Shown in pieces: positions 35,111-46,423 of a stretch of DNA of 64,000 bases; the first letter of the stretch is position 1, and every line of letters begins with the position of its first letter. The stretch is from Neoceratodus forsteri (taxonomy: Eukaryota > Chordata > Ceratodontiformes > Ceratodontidae), in assembly GCA_016271365.2 (NCBI GenBank), contig CM028129.1:1004661501-1004725500 (forward strand). Reading direction: 5' to 3'. The position numbers and the translations under genes were made by a program. The notes below the pieces were generated by a model, which worked only from the letters and a program-made list of their open reading frames with translations, ran no database searches and was not told the origin of the DNA.

Positions 35111-36105
35111 TGGGCTCCTTTGGATGGAGCCAGCTGAATATCACACCAGGGGCTCCCAGCACTATCAGGTCTGGGGGGTGCTGTTCCCTGTACTTCCAAG
35201 ATCCATGTCAGGGCAGTGCTACTTGACTTATCATTGCACTGACATGCCCTTATATTCAGTCGGATAGCACTAGTGTGCTGTGTGACTGAGCATATGATCC
35301 TTGGAGTCATGGGCAAGGGCAGTGCAAACCTTTGTGCTACACTTTTGCTCTTTTCCAGTATCGGGCCCCTGATTTAACAGAATTGAAAATCTGACCTCCA
35401 GTTGTAGTTGAGTAGCTAGCACTTTAGTTTTCATTCGTGCTCCCATCCTAATGCCATGATTGACTGCACTCACAGTTGACAGTGACATTTCTGCAGCACC
35501 CGGCAAAACCAGGGTTACCATTCCCTGAACAAGGCATATGTTTGGTGGATGTTGTATCACTGGCATTGGAGCAGACTCAGTGGTCTCAGCCATTTTCACT
35601 TCCAGTCCAGTACCCTCCCCTCCCCCGAGTACCAATGAGGAAAGAGCATTTATCTCCTGTGTAGACTTTGAATCTGATATGTAGGAGTTAAGCTGCAGTA
35701 GATCAGGATAATCAGGTCTATGACTTGCAAAGTTAACCATTGATAGCACTTGCTATCACTCTCAGGAGGGGTGTAGCATCATACCACTGCATTTGATTTC
35801 AGTATCCCCCACCCCAGAACATAGATTCAGTCTTTGGGAAGGAAATTGTTTTTAAATGTCGGTAATTTGACCACATGGTTATTGTGTGGACTTGTGCAGC
35901 TGCTGTGAACCCACAATTACTTCAGTCAGTCTGGATATGACTCCAAGTTTTGCAAAGCTTTTTTTCAAAATCTCCTTCTGTTCTGCAAGGACATTACAGT
36001 CAGTTTCTTCATTCAATCAAAGGCGCAGGCCATGGCATACTCCTCATCCCTAAAGGGGAGAGCAAGGGAAAGTTGCAACTAACCCTACTCACAGCTCCAT
36101 CACCA
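35111..36105. other. Stretch with an unidentified 159-aa minus-strand ORF
   Basis: The minus-strand open segment 35270-35749 is 159 aa and starts with an ATG. It shows no motif I recognise and is not clearly repetitive. Upstream on the minus strand the sequence continues with stops. It could be an old LINE ORF1 or chance; there is no start context, intron or codon evidence for a host gene. Confidence 0.3.
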
Positions 36106-36107
36106 TC

Positions 36108-36722
36108 TTGTACTGATGCTATAGCTGTGTTCCTAACTAGTACTGCGGTAGCTGTTCTCCTGCCTAGTACTGCTCTAGCTGAGCTCCTTAGTAGTCCTGC
36201 AGTTGTATACCTGCCTAGTACTGCTGCAACCATGCTCCTACCTTGCACTGCTATAGTTGTGCACCTGCCTACTACAGCTGTAGCTGTGATCTGGCAGTAC
36301 TGTTGTAGCTATCCTTTGGCCTAAAACTGATGCTGCTCTGTTCTTGCCTAATACTTCTTTAGCTGTGCTCCTGTCCAGTACTGCAGTAGTGGTGCTCCTG
36401 CCTAGTGTTGCTATGTCTGTGCGCCTTACTAGTAGTGCTGCAGATGTGCTCCTGCTTAGTACTGCTGTAGCTGTGTTCCTTACTAGCACTACTGCATTTG
36501 TACTCCTGTCTAGTACTGCTGTAGCTGTGTTCCTTACTAGGGCTACTGCATTTGTGTTCTTGTCTAGTCCTGCTGTAGCTGTGCTGCTAATTAGTACTGT
36601 TGTAGCCATGCTCCTGCTTAGTACTGCTATAGCTGTGCTCTTAACTAATCCTATTGCAGCTGTGCTCCTGACTAGTACTGTTGTAATGGTGCTTCTAACT
36701 AGTCCTGCTGTTTTAAGTTCAC
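36108..36722 (+). repeat. 27-bp minisatellite, second locus, about 22 units
   Basis: The same 27-base unit as at 14.4-15.5 kb (CTGTGCTCCTGCCTAGTACT then GCTGTAG, with variants), in the same orientation. The plus-strand open segment (36344-36736) shows the same 9-residue STAVAVLL period. The flanking sequences do not clearly match those of the first array. Confidence 0.9.
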
Positions 36723-39700
36723 AGTTTGATAACTAAGGGTTAGGCCAACAAGAAGTATGGATGGAGGGGCATTTAACTACTAATCTACAACAAGGGAAGT
36801 CTCCACTCTTGAGACTGTCTGCCAGTATGGTGACTGGGGCACATAAATATAATTCAGTGGTATCTCAGCGATGACTCTGGGACTGTATTTAATTTGTTTT
36901 AGTTCATCATGTTAATTCACTCAGCAAGCAGGTGTTACAAGCATGTAACTAGAGCAGTTACACATGACAACTTAAAGTATTACAAGTAAGACTAGCGCAA
37001 GGTAATATAATTATAATTAAAACAGTGATACACTGTGCAAGTAGCAGATAATCAGCAACCAATCAAATACCATCACCATCGAAAGGTTTATTTGTTCAGC
37101 AATAGCCTTTACAGAACATACAGACATACAAACGTATACATAAAAGTTGTGCATGTACAATTAATCACTCTTCATAACAAAAGAAACCATCCAAATCCAG
37201 TTTCCAGTCTGACTTTTGGTGAAGGATGGATAAAGAGCATAGCATTCAAAAATACAAATAATCCAGGCACCTCAAAGCCTTTTTGCTAAAACTTAAAGCA
37301 CATTACACATCAGAATAATATCTAAAAATCTGTAGAGTAGGAAAACCAGATGACACCATTTTATGCAAGGGCGTCCAATCTACTTATTATTCCAAATTGG
37401 TGCACTTAAAACATACCATATGAATGCACAGTATATATGGAAAATTAAATATCACATTTAATTAATACTGAATACATTTCATGAAGCATTTGTCCAAGGT
37501 TATTAAATCAGGGGTAATATTAATTCAGCCAATATGTTTTTGCCTAAAATGACCTTAAACAACAATCTCAGCCATAAAATTATTGAGTGTGGTACCTTAT
37601 TCATTATAAATGCTGATAAATATTTATAGTATTAGTTTTGCAAAAACACATGGGTTTAGAGAATGAGAAACTAGCTCCCAATTCTAGATCTTAGGAGAAG
37701 GACCATCCAGGATAAATCTTATACCAACAAAGTCAAAAAGTAGGCCACCCAGAAAGGCCAGGGTGTAATAAAGAAATTACAGATTCACAAAGCAAATCCA
37801 AAACATAACCCAGTCTCAATACCATTGGGACAAGAAAGACAAGTATTGGCTTGGTTCCAATGGGAGCACGTTTAGTCATCAGATGGCGCTACTTTGACAC
37901 AAGTGCTTGTCCAGCCAAATTTTGGGTTTTAGGTTAAATAGGAGAAACCATTACCACTTAAAGAGGTTCACCTATTTGGATAAACTAATAAAAGAAAATG
38001 GCCCTTACACTACAATGGAAACATACCTTATTGCTATCACTATGGTGGTCCTCACAACAGTTGTAAATTTATTTCCCCATAAGCATTTCTAAACACAAAA
38101 TGCTCCCAAGCCATCAGTCTTATACTGCCCTCTTTATATCTGTAGGCTCCAGCAGGTTCAGCTTCAAACTATTAAACCTGCACCCACTGCAAAAGGGAGA
38201 TCATTTAGATAAACTTAACATTCCTCCATAACCTTAGCACACATATTGGCATTTAGGCATCCACTTACCAAGACTTTAGATGCACTGTATATGGTAGTTT
38301 TTCCCATTCTCTGCCTATTAAGGAATCCCCCCCCCCCCGCTGGAAATCACTGATAGCTGAAAGTTCTTTCATCTTGTTTAGGGCTGTGACTTGCCCCTTA
38401 TATCATGAAATCCCCTGTTGTTACTAAACTTCATATAACTTACGGATTTAAGGAAGCAACAGTGCTTACAAGTATTTATGAATACCCCTAGAAAAATCAA
38501 AAATCAGTCCTTGTAAAATTATAGCAATTAGAAATTCACTTGATTTAAAACAGCTCACCATAAGACGCACAAGAACAAAGTATTAACCATTTGTAACCCC
38601 TGTGGAGTGCAAAAAAGGGGTTTAAAAATGTAAAACCTATTTAGAGGCAGTTCATTTGCAGAAAGAGCTGTTAAAATATACACAAAATGTCCCTTCCTGG
38701 CTTACAAATATAGGAAAGTGAAACCTCCAGTCCTATATCTATAACAACGGCTCCACAGCAAGGAGTCCCAAATTATATTGTTACTTATTGCATCTGGGAA
38801 AATCCAAACCACAGAACACAAATGGAGCTGCTGCAGAAGGAATAGAAAGCACATAGCAACATTTAGTCTCTCAATTTAATGCTGTAGTGTGCCATTAGTT
38901 GCTGTAGTGTCCCATTAATTCGGGAAGAAACAGCATTCCTAGAAAAGGAGTCCATCTGATTGCAGTAGACCAACAGAATCTGCTAACTAAATGCTCTAAT
39001 GGATCAATAAAGATAATAAGTCTCACACAGGGGCTTTATTTCACACAAATAGTTAAAATATCATGTATCAGTTATGCACCATTAGGAAACTTCCTCAGTC
39101 GAACTTTTCCCAAATGGTGTTTTTATTGGGCTGTAAACTTCAAGCATGTACAAAGCAACATAAATGGACATATGTTTAAGATTTAAAACTTTCAGGGCTA
39201 AAATGTGACTTCACTGAAACAGTTGGGAATCAGTTGCCATCCATAGTAGGGAAGTTTAGAGAGTTACTTTAACATGGAGTTTAACCCAATAATCAGCTTC
39301 CACTACTCTCCAAATCAGCATTTATTGTATAAGCTAGTAGAGAAAAAAACAGACTTAGCTCCTATCTCCTGATCAGGGAGTCCATGGTATCAGCATGGTT
39401 TTACAAATTCATTTGGAGGTAAGCGTATGTATACTGCTAGCCCTTGAAGGTCTCTTATAAGCAGCCGCCATCCACTTTCACAAGTCTGGGATCCTCCTGG
39501 GTTATCTCCAGCATATTGAGCTCACCTGAAAGGAAAAAAAGTATAGTGCTCCACTGAGTATGGTAAATTTGATACAATTAGCACAACACTGGAGCCCCCG
39601 TCCCCTTAGGCAATAGTATCATACCTTCTATTGAAGAAAAAAAGCTGATCTGCACATATAGTGCTCCCAATACTCCAGATTCATCAAAATTATGCTGCTT

Positions 39701-40380
39701 TTAGTTTGCCTCTGACAACTCCCACAAGCTGCGCACCCGTACTATTTGAGGCTTACTGTGGCTCCTTGTTGTGTTCCACCCTCCAAAAACAAGTCAGTCT
39801 CCATTTTCCTTTCTCCCTGAGGTAGGTCTCAATCCATAATTATCTTCAATATCTGCATTTCTTATCTTCCATTCTCACTCACTGCAGAAATCTCAGTTTC
39901 ACAGTGTAATACAGCTTAACACTAGACATTGTTTGAAAATGTACAAATTGCCTTATAACCAGCCCTTCGGTAAAGAGCTACTAAATTTAGTAAAAGCTAG
40001 CTTTATCAATGGGGGTATGAATGGCTCAAACAAACAACTCCTCTTTGTCAGCACTTAGCACTCAGCAGAAGTAAAAAGTTCATTATGGCAAGCTGCGTGC
40101 TAAGATAACATAAGTTTAATTTAGCCAATTTGGAGGTAAAGCAGAATAACAACATTTTTTTTAACAAAAACTTACATATGCTGCTGCAAATATGGAGCTG
40201 CATGGAGCAGAGCAGCGGAAAAGCCATCTTGTTGCTCTGTCCCCCCAACCAATCAAAAAAAGTGAAAATAACTAAGGCATCAGCAGCATCTCTGGCAGTA
40301 ATATGTAGATATACTGTACTATAACTGGAAGAGCAACAATATATTTGTCATGTGCAGAAAACTACTGAAGCAAGGAAGCC
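36723..40380. other. Long stretch without recognised genes or repeats
   Basis: About 3.7 kb of AT-rich sequence with only very short open segments. No LINE motif, LTR, tandem array or inverted repeat was recognised, apart from a 20-base tandem pair near 38881-38921 (GCTGTAGTGTGCCATTAGTT followed by GCTGTAGTGTCCCATTAATT) and a nine-C run near 38331. It may be a non-coding or LTR-like portion of an element family I cannot name. Confidence 0.4.
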
Positions 40381-40384
40381 TTTA

Positions 40385-40862
40385 GAGAATTACAAAGTTG
40401 TAGAAATGGACAGGGAGTTCCATGCCTTAGGAGCACAGGGGTAATGGTAAGTTGACCCAGGTTAGTGGAACATCTACATTCTAGGAGAACTGGAGATTCA
40501 GTAAATCTCAGGCAGTAAGATGTAGCTGGATATTGCAGGAAGCCAGCTATAGTAGGACAGCAGGGGAATGATAGCTAAGCAGTTTGTCTGTGAAGTAGCT
40601 GTGGAGGTAGGAGTACACCCCTGCTGGAGGTAGCCAACCTAACCCTGAGTAAAGAAGGAAGTGGTGAGTGAGTTGAAGAGTGGCAAGGGCAACTCGACAC
40701 ATGCTACTGTTAGCAACACTCCACTTGTTTAGGTTAAATTTGACAGTGCCACGGCATGCAGGAAAGCAATATGTGAGGCTCAGAAGTTACACATCTTGAA
40801 CAATGATGGGGAGGCCCTTAGAAGAGAGGGAATGTTTAACTCTGTGGGCCATTGCCAGTTTA
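40385..40862 (-). mobile_element. L2-like LINE, C-terminal fragment (older host)
   Basis: On the minus strand, a GLGWLPPAGV segment (about 40600-40640) and a later APKAWNSL-like segment (about 40420) resemble the C-terminal region of L2-type ORF2 (a LGWLPV motif, then a P-LWNSLP motif). It lies directly beyond the 3' tail of the next LINE. It pairs logically with the RT fragment at 46.1-46.4 kb on the other side of that LINE. Confidence 0.55.
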
Positions 40863-40879
40863 GAATTGACAGGCTGATA

Positions 40880-43800
40880 TATTATTAAAATGTATTTATT
40901 TATGCAATTTGGATACAATACATTTGAGCCCAGTGAGCTAATTTACAAAGGCTCCTCATCACACATGAGAGTCCAATAAAGTTACAGGTACATACAGCAG
41001 TGTGCACATGAGGCTGATATAGGTAGGTCAAGCAGCACATCAAGTGGCATTGTCAACTATAAGAGAAATAGGGTAGAGAGAAGGGCAGAGCAGAGCAGGT
41101 AGCAACTCATAGAGTATTGTTTGATAGGCCAGAGTTTGGTGGTGAGGTAAGTAGCATGCACAGGCAGCTAGGATGCCAGGGTATTTGTCAGTCCAACTTT
41201 GAATTGTCTAATTTTAGGAAGGTTAACAAAGGATTCTAGTAGTTCTGTAGTCCACAGTGGGGCCCTGATGGAAAATGAGCGCATTACTAGAGATGTTTTG
41301 TGAAATGGAAAAACAAAGGCATTCCTGGACATGTTCCTAGTAGAGTATTGATTTAGGACAGGCCGCAGGAGGTTATGGATTGCAGGAGGTGTGAGACCCA
41401 GTAGCACTTTGTCACCCAAAAGGCAGGTATGGAATCTGATTCTATCCTGCGGTGAGAACCAGTTGGTTTGGAAGTGGAGACTGCAAGAGTAGGTGTACCT
41501 GTTTGTTCCTAGAATGAAGCGACAGGCCTTATTTAGTACTAATTTCACCCTTCTGATAACTGCATTGGAGGCTGCACCATATATAGTGATTCCATAATCA
41601 ATTATGGGAAGGACTGTACCGATCACGGCAATATGCTTGGCTTTCTGGGTCAGATTATGCCTTTGCCTAAACAGAGCTCCTAGTTTTTTATTAACTGAGC
41701 TAACAATATTGTCTACATGGGGCACGAAGGAAAGTGTCTCATCAATGGTAACACCTAGGTACTTAAAGGTGCTGACCTGTTCCAGGGGGCTGCATTTTCA
41801 TTTAGGATAGTTAGAGGTTAACCCTATTCCTATTTTGCGGACCAGCAACATTTTTCTTGTAATTTAAGACTAGTTTTTAAGCCAAGCCTTATGTGACCTG
41901 AAACTACACTGATGTTCACAGGTGAGACTTACCTGACATGGATGACTAGAAAAGATGACAGCATAATCGGCATATACAGTAGTAGAACCATAGATGTGGT
42001 GCAGGTTTCAGGTAGGTTGTTGAAAAATAATCCGAAGAGTAGGGAACCTAATATGGAGCCCTGTGATACTCCAACAGATACATTTTGGTGTCTGATAGAA
42101 CCCCATTAATTTTAATTCATTGAGACCTGCCACTGAGGTAGCTGGTGAACCATGCCACTGTCTCTGAGGAAAGGTTGGGAGAGTCAACTTTGGCCAGCAG
42201 GAGGGAGTGATTGACCAGATCAAATGCCTTTGTAAGGTTAATATAGATGGAGCCCACAAGGTGGCTGCTATCGAGGGCTTCATTTAGAAAGGTTGTATAT
42301 TCAACTAAAGCAGTGGCTGCTGTGGGCATTAAATGTTATATTTTCTACGATATGATACTGGCTGATCTGAGACTATTATCTCCAGAGCCTTTGATAATGG
42401 AGAGAGAACAGAGATGGGCCCACAATTAGCAACAGCAGAATAGTCGCCACTTTTGTGAATGGGTGTGACTAGGGCAATTTTCCAAATGCTTGAAAATTGG
42501 AAACATTGCAGGGAAAGATTGAAGAGTTTGGTTAGAGGAGTAGCAATCTCATTCATGGAAAGAGCAATTAGCTTCCTATCCAGTGTATCACTGCCGACTC
42601 TGGTTTTGTTCAGTACCTGCATAATGTACCTGATGGTGTCATCCGCAGGTATGTTTTTAAAATAAAACCTAGGATGAGAAGGGTCACAAGAGCCTTCTGA
42701 ATGTTCAAGATTCTGCTGCACCACTACGTTGTGATCCAGGTCTGGGGGGAGAACTGCACTGAGGTCAGTGAATGCAGTTAAACACGTTTGCAATCTCATC
42801 TGAGGCAGCAGTAACTGTAGCTCCTTAAGGGCCTCCCAGAACTTTTTGCCATTGCTCTAGTTGATGGCCTGTCATTCTTTATAGTAAGAGGCTTTAGCCT
42901 GTCTGATGTCTCTTGTGCATTTGTTGTGGGCAGTCTTACAGTTTTGCAAGTCAGCAGGAGAACCTGAAGCCTTAGTCCAGTGCCACAGGTTGCCCCTGGC
43001 CCACATCTGTGCTAAGAGTGAATGTGTGACCCACTCTGCTGTATTGCCTTTCAGCATCCGCTTCTTATAAGGGAAAAATCTGTCACAGGCAACGATAAAA
43101 TCAGTGATAAAAAATTCTAGAGTTAGGTCAATGTCAGGAATGCAATCCAGGTAGCTCCAGTCCAGGTTGGCAAGATACACTCTTTGAAGGCCCCGATTAG
43201 CCTTCTGCACTCTGCTGTTTATAAGCTTGGGGGGGTGGATTTTGTGAGTTTAGCCAACCAGGTGCATAGTATTGGGGAGTGGTCCCTCATTGCATCTGGC
43301 AGCATGGAAACTTCAGATAGATGCTCTGAAAGGGTGGCTAGTACCCAGTCTATAAGGGTGCTAGTGCCAGATCTGTAAATGGTTCTGGTGCAGTCCTTTA
43401 CAACCTGATAGAGGTAAAGGCTAGCCACCAGATCTCTATGTGCTATGCTGATTTTGCTGGCCCAGTTGATGTTGAAGTCCCCTGTGACTATAGTCTTCTA
43501 GTTCTGACTAGCTTGTTTAAAGTACTTGGCAAATGTGCCAAGGCCTGCCTGTTGCTTGCCAACTGGTATATAGACAGTCATGATGATTACGTTTTTATGA
43601 CCTTCACCTAAGGGGAGTTTCACGGTGAGGCATTCACACTCCTCAGTAAGGGTGTAAAGGTGAAGCTGGTGCCCCTGGAGGTTATCCTGCACATACAGGA
43701 GGAAGCCACCACCCTGCTTGGATCACCTATCCTGTGTGTAGAGGTTGAAACCACTCAGAGAGCTCTGCTCATTGAGGGTTTTAGTAGAGAGCTAGGTTTC

Positions 43801-44460
43801 CATGATTGAGATTAGATCAGGTTGTTCTTGTGCAACCCATGCTTCAAGGAGGGTGAGTTTTGAAAGGAGGCTACCGATGTTGAGGAAGATGATCTTTAGG
43901 GCACAAGGTGGGGCCTTGGAAGGCACTATCCTGGGGGGGAACTGGATTTGGGTGGATATTACCTGATACTAATAGTAAGATCAGAAACAGTTTTCTTAAG
44001 CTAATCTGATGGTGACACTGTTGGTGCAGTTTATGTGTTCTGGAGCATGTGCAGCTGTTATCATGGGTCATTGGGCCCAGTGAAACAACTCAGGGGGCAA
44101 AGGCCGGGGGGGACCTCCCAGTTGAGATGGTAGAGTGAGGGTCATCTGGTTGGCTCATGTTGGAAGTGAGGGGTGAAGGGTCCCCTGTTACCCATTGACA
44201 TACCTTCGGGTACTGGGTGCTTGTAGGCAGGGAGGGCAGATAACTGTTGGTACCCTTTGGGACATTAGTAGCAAGCACTAACAGAGTAACAAAAACTAAC
44301 ATAGGTCTCCAGCGGTGTGTGTATTGCCAGAATGGGATTGGCATTTTTCCACCCAGCAGCAGCAGTAGTAAATGGGAAGCTTCATGGCAGGCAGAGATAG
44401 TAGAGTTATGACTGCTCAAAGCAGCCATGTGAGGTAATTTATCTACTGCCTCAGTTAGAG
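40880..44460 (-). mobile_element. Near-complete L2-like LINE body
   Basis: On the minus strand from the right: an N-terminal segment with LLLVSGNIHPNPVP (about 43960-44000), endonuclease pieces (43498-43692 with LPLGEGHKNVIIMTVYIPVGKQQ; 43219-43428 with STLIDWVLATL and MRDHSPILCTW), the linker (42872-43210), and RT: IPADDTIRYIMQVLNKTRVGSDTLD, WKIALVTPIHKSGDYSAVANC (42329-42799), SIYINLTKAFDLVNHSLLL and TVAWFTSYLSGRSQ (42117-42329). The RT continues below 42110 in other frames with GSILGSLLF-like and YADY-like remnants, then the 185-aa C-terminal piece (41168-41725). The 3' UTR runs to a TTTATTTATG tail (on plus) at about 40895. Stops and frameshifts are present. Confidence 0.88.
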
Positions 44461-46065
44461 GACCTTAACCCTTTTACTTCTATATAGCGATGGTTCTATT
44501 TCTAGCACAAGGTTACTCAGGGTTGTAGATAATATAATAATTATTGCTAGGAGGTAGAAAGAAGTAGCAGGAAAGTGTGGAAGCTACAAGTAAGAAAGTG
44601 GGACTCCAGTCAATTTCTGGCAGCCTAGTTAAAAAAGTGGTTAGGCAGGAAGCAGTGCAGAGCAGTTAAGCATTACTGACTGGGGACTAGAAGCTAATCA
44701 GAGGGGGTGAGAAGACAGGTGCAGACCCTTATGCAAGATTTGAGAGAGTATAAATTATGTATACTCACTATGGGCAGGAGTGTGGGTGGTGGGTGGGTGG
44801 GTTAGTTCTCTGTGGTGCTGCATTAGCAGGTGCCACATGCACCCAACACAAGTATGATTCTGTACCTGGGGTAAGCCAGAGGGGTCCTCTTCAGGAGCAG
44901 AGAGGGTGGCAGGGCAAGCTCTTGCAACCCTGATTCTGCAACATCCAGTGAGCTTAAGACTGTGGCTGGGGAGGGAAAGGAGACAGTACTAGAGCCATGG
45001 GACAGAGGGCTGTCCGACTAAGGGAGGACTGTGAGAGTGCAGTCAATAGGCGGTGGGAGTGGAAGGCAGATAAGGAAGGGGGAGTAGAAGGGGGGAGGGC
45101 TGCAAGGAGCAGGAGCACAGGGAAAGGAAGGAAGGAAGGAAAGACAGAAAACAGTAAAATCAGCATGTAATGTTCAATAAACAGCAGCTGGTAATATGCT
45201 TAGAAGCGACAAGGTCAAACAGAGAAATTAAGCTGGAATAGCTAACAAAATGTGTCTGGTAATATGCTTAAATGTAGCAGGTACTATTCAATATACTGCA
45301 GGTACAAGCAGGGAAATTAAACTGGAATAGCTAACAAAATGCAGGCAATATGCTTAACAACAGCATGGAATATGCACCAGATAATGCATATACAGGCTGA
45401 GGTTACAAGTGGAAGCAGGGCAAAAACAATCAGTGAAATCTGCTGATAGAAATTGCAGCCAGGGTGATCTAAGATGGCATGGCACTCCACGACTAGCATG
45501 CTTCTATACTTGAGGTCAGCCAGGGCATCCTCTTCAGGTGTGTGGTGTAGGGAGGGTGGCAGAACAAGCCCTCGCAACCCTGATTCTGCATCAGTGCAGT
45601 CAATAGGCGGTGGGAGCAGGAGGCAGATAGGTAAGGGGGAATAGCAGGGAGGAGGGCTGCAAGAAGCAGGAGCACAAGAAATGAAACACAGAAAACAGTA
45701 AAAGCAGCAGGAAATGTTCAATATACAGCAACTGGTAATATGCTTAGAAGCAGCAATGTACAAGCAAGGAATTTAAGCTGGAATGGCTAACAAAATATGT
45801 CTGGCAATATGCTTAAAAGCAACAGGTACTATTCAATATACAGCAGGTACAAGCAGGGAAATTAAACTGGAATAGCTAACAAAATTCAGGTAATATGCTT
45901 AACAACAGCATGGAATATGCTCCAGATAATGCATATACAGGCTGAGGTTACAAGCGGAAGCAGGGCAAAAACAATCAGTGAAATCCTCTGATAGGAATTG
46001 CAGCCAGGGTGATCTAAGATGGTGTGGCACGCCACAGTTACTGTGTTTCTATACCTGAGGTTAGC
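44461..46065 (-). repeat. Tandem blocks of about 540-640 bp upstream of the L2-like LINE
   Basis: A block starting near AGCCAGAGGGGTCCTCTTCAGG (44868) recurs near 45509 (AGCCAGGGCATCCTCTTCAGG), and the start of a third copy is at 46053 (AGCCAGAGGAGTCCTGG). The blocks share GGTGGCAGGGCAAGC / GGTGGCAGAACAAGC, AGTCAATAGGCGGTGGGAG, AATATGCTTA and GGCTGAGGTTACAAG segments. The copies differ by an internal deletion (about 641 against 544 bases). They lie at the 5' side of the minus-strand LINE, where tandem promoter monomers are known for some L1 families. Open segments here are by-products. Confidence 0.75.
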
Positions 46066-46069
46066 CAGA

Positions 46070-46415
46070 GGAGTCCTGGCAAACCAAAGATGGGTAAAGG
46101 GTAATCCCAAGGCAAGGGGAACCTACTGTAAGTAAATCTTGGAATCAGACAGCAATCCCTTAGTCTTTGTACAGTTAGGAAACAGCTTGTTGTCAAGTAG
46201 TCCAGACTGAATGTTAGTGAAAGAGTAGAAGAGGTGTTGGCGTCTCTGGTTACTAAGACATCAGCTGCACTGTGATATGGAACCAGACTGTCAGCAGACA
46301 GTAGTAATTTTAATTTTTTAGCCACATTTGGGAGGTTGTTAATAAATAATCTGAAAAGGAGAAGGCTCATTATAGACCCTTTGGGAACTCCCACTCCTAC
46401 ATACGTTCAGGCTAA
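46070..46415 (-). pseudogene. L2-like RT fragment (older host)
   Basis: On the minus strand, GVPKGSIMSLLLFRLFINNL followed by LLLSADSLVPYHSA (46394-46270) is an L2-type RT palm: the GVPQGS motif and a decayed YADD (here SADS). It ends where the tandem blocks start. The C-terminal remainder may be the fragment at 40.4-40.9 kb, with the intervening LINE inserted between them. Confidence 0.75.
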
Positions 46416-46423
46416 CATGGTTC

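Noticed and set aside
35270..35749. A 159-aa minus-strand ORF as a possible host gene
   Set aside because: No recognised motif, no flanking exons or splice pattern visible, and it lies between two repeat arrays. Kept only as an unidentified open segment.
36900..40300. Long terminal repeats of a retrovirus-like element
   Set aside because: No pair of direct repeats with TG...CA ends, primer-binding site or protease/RT motif could be found by eye.
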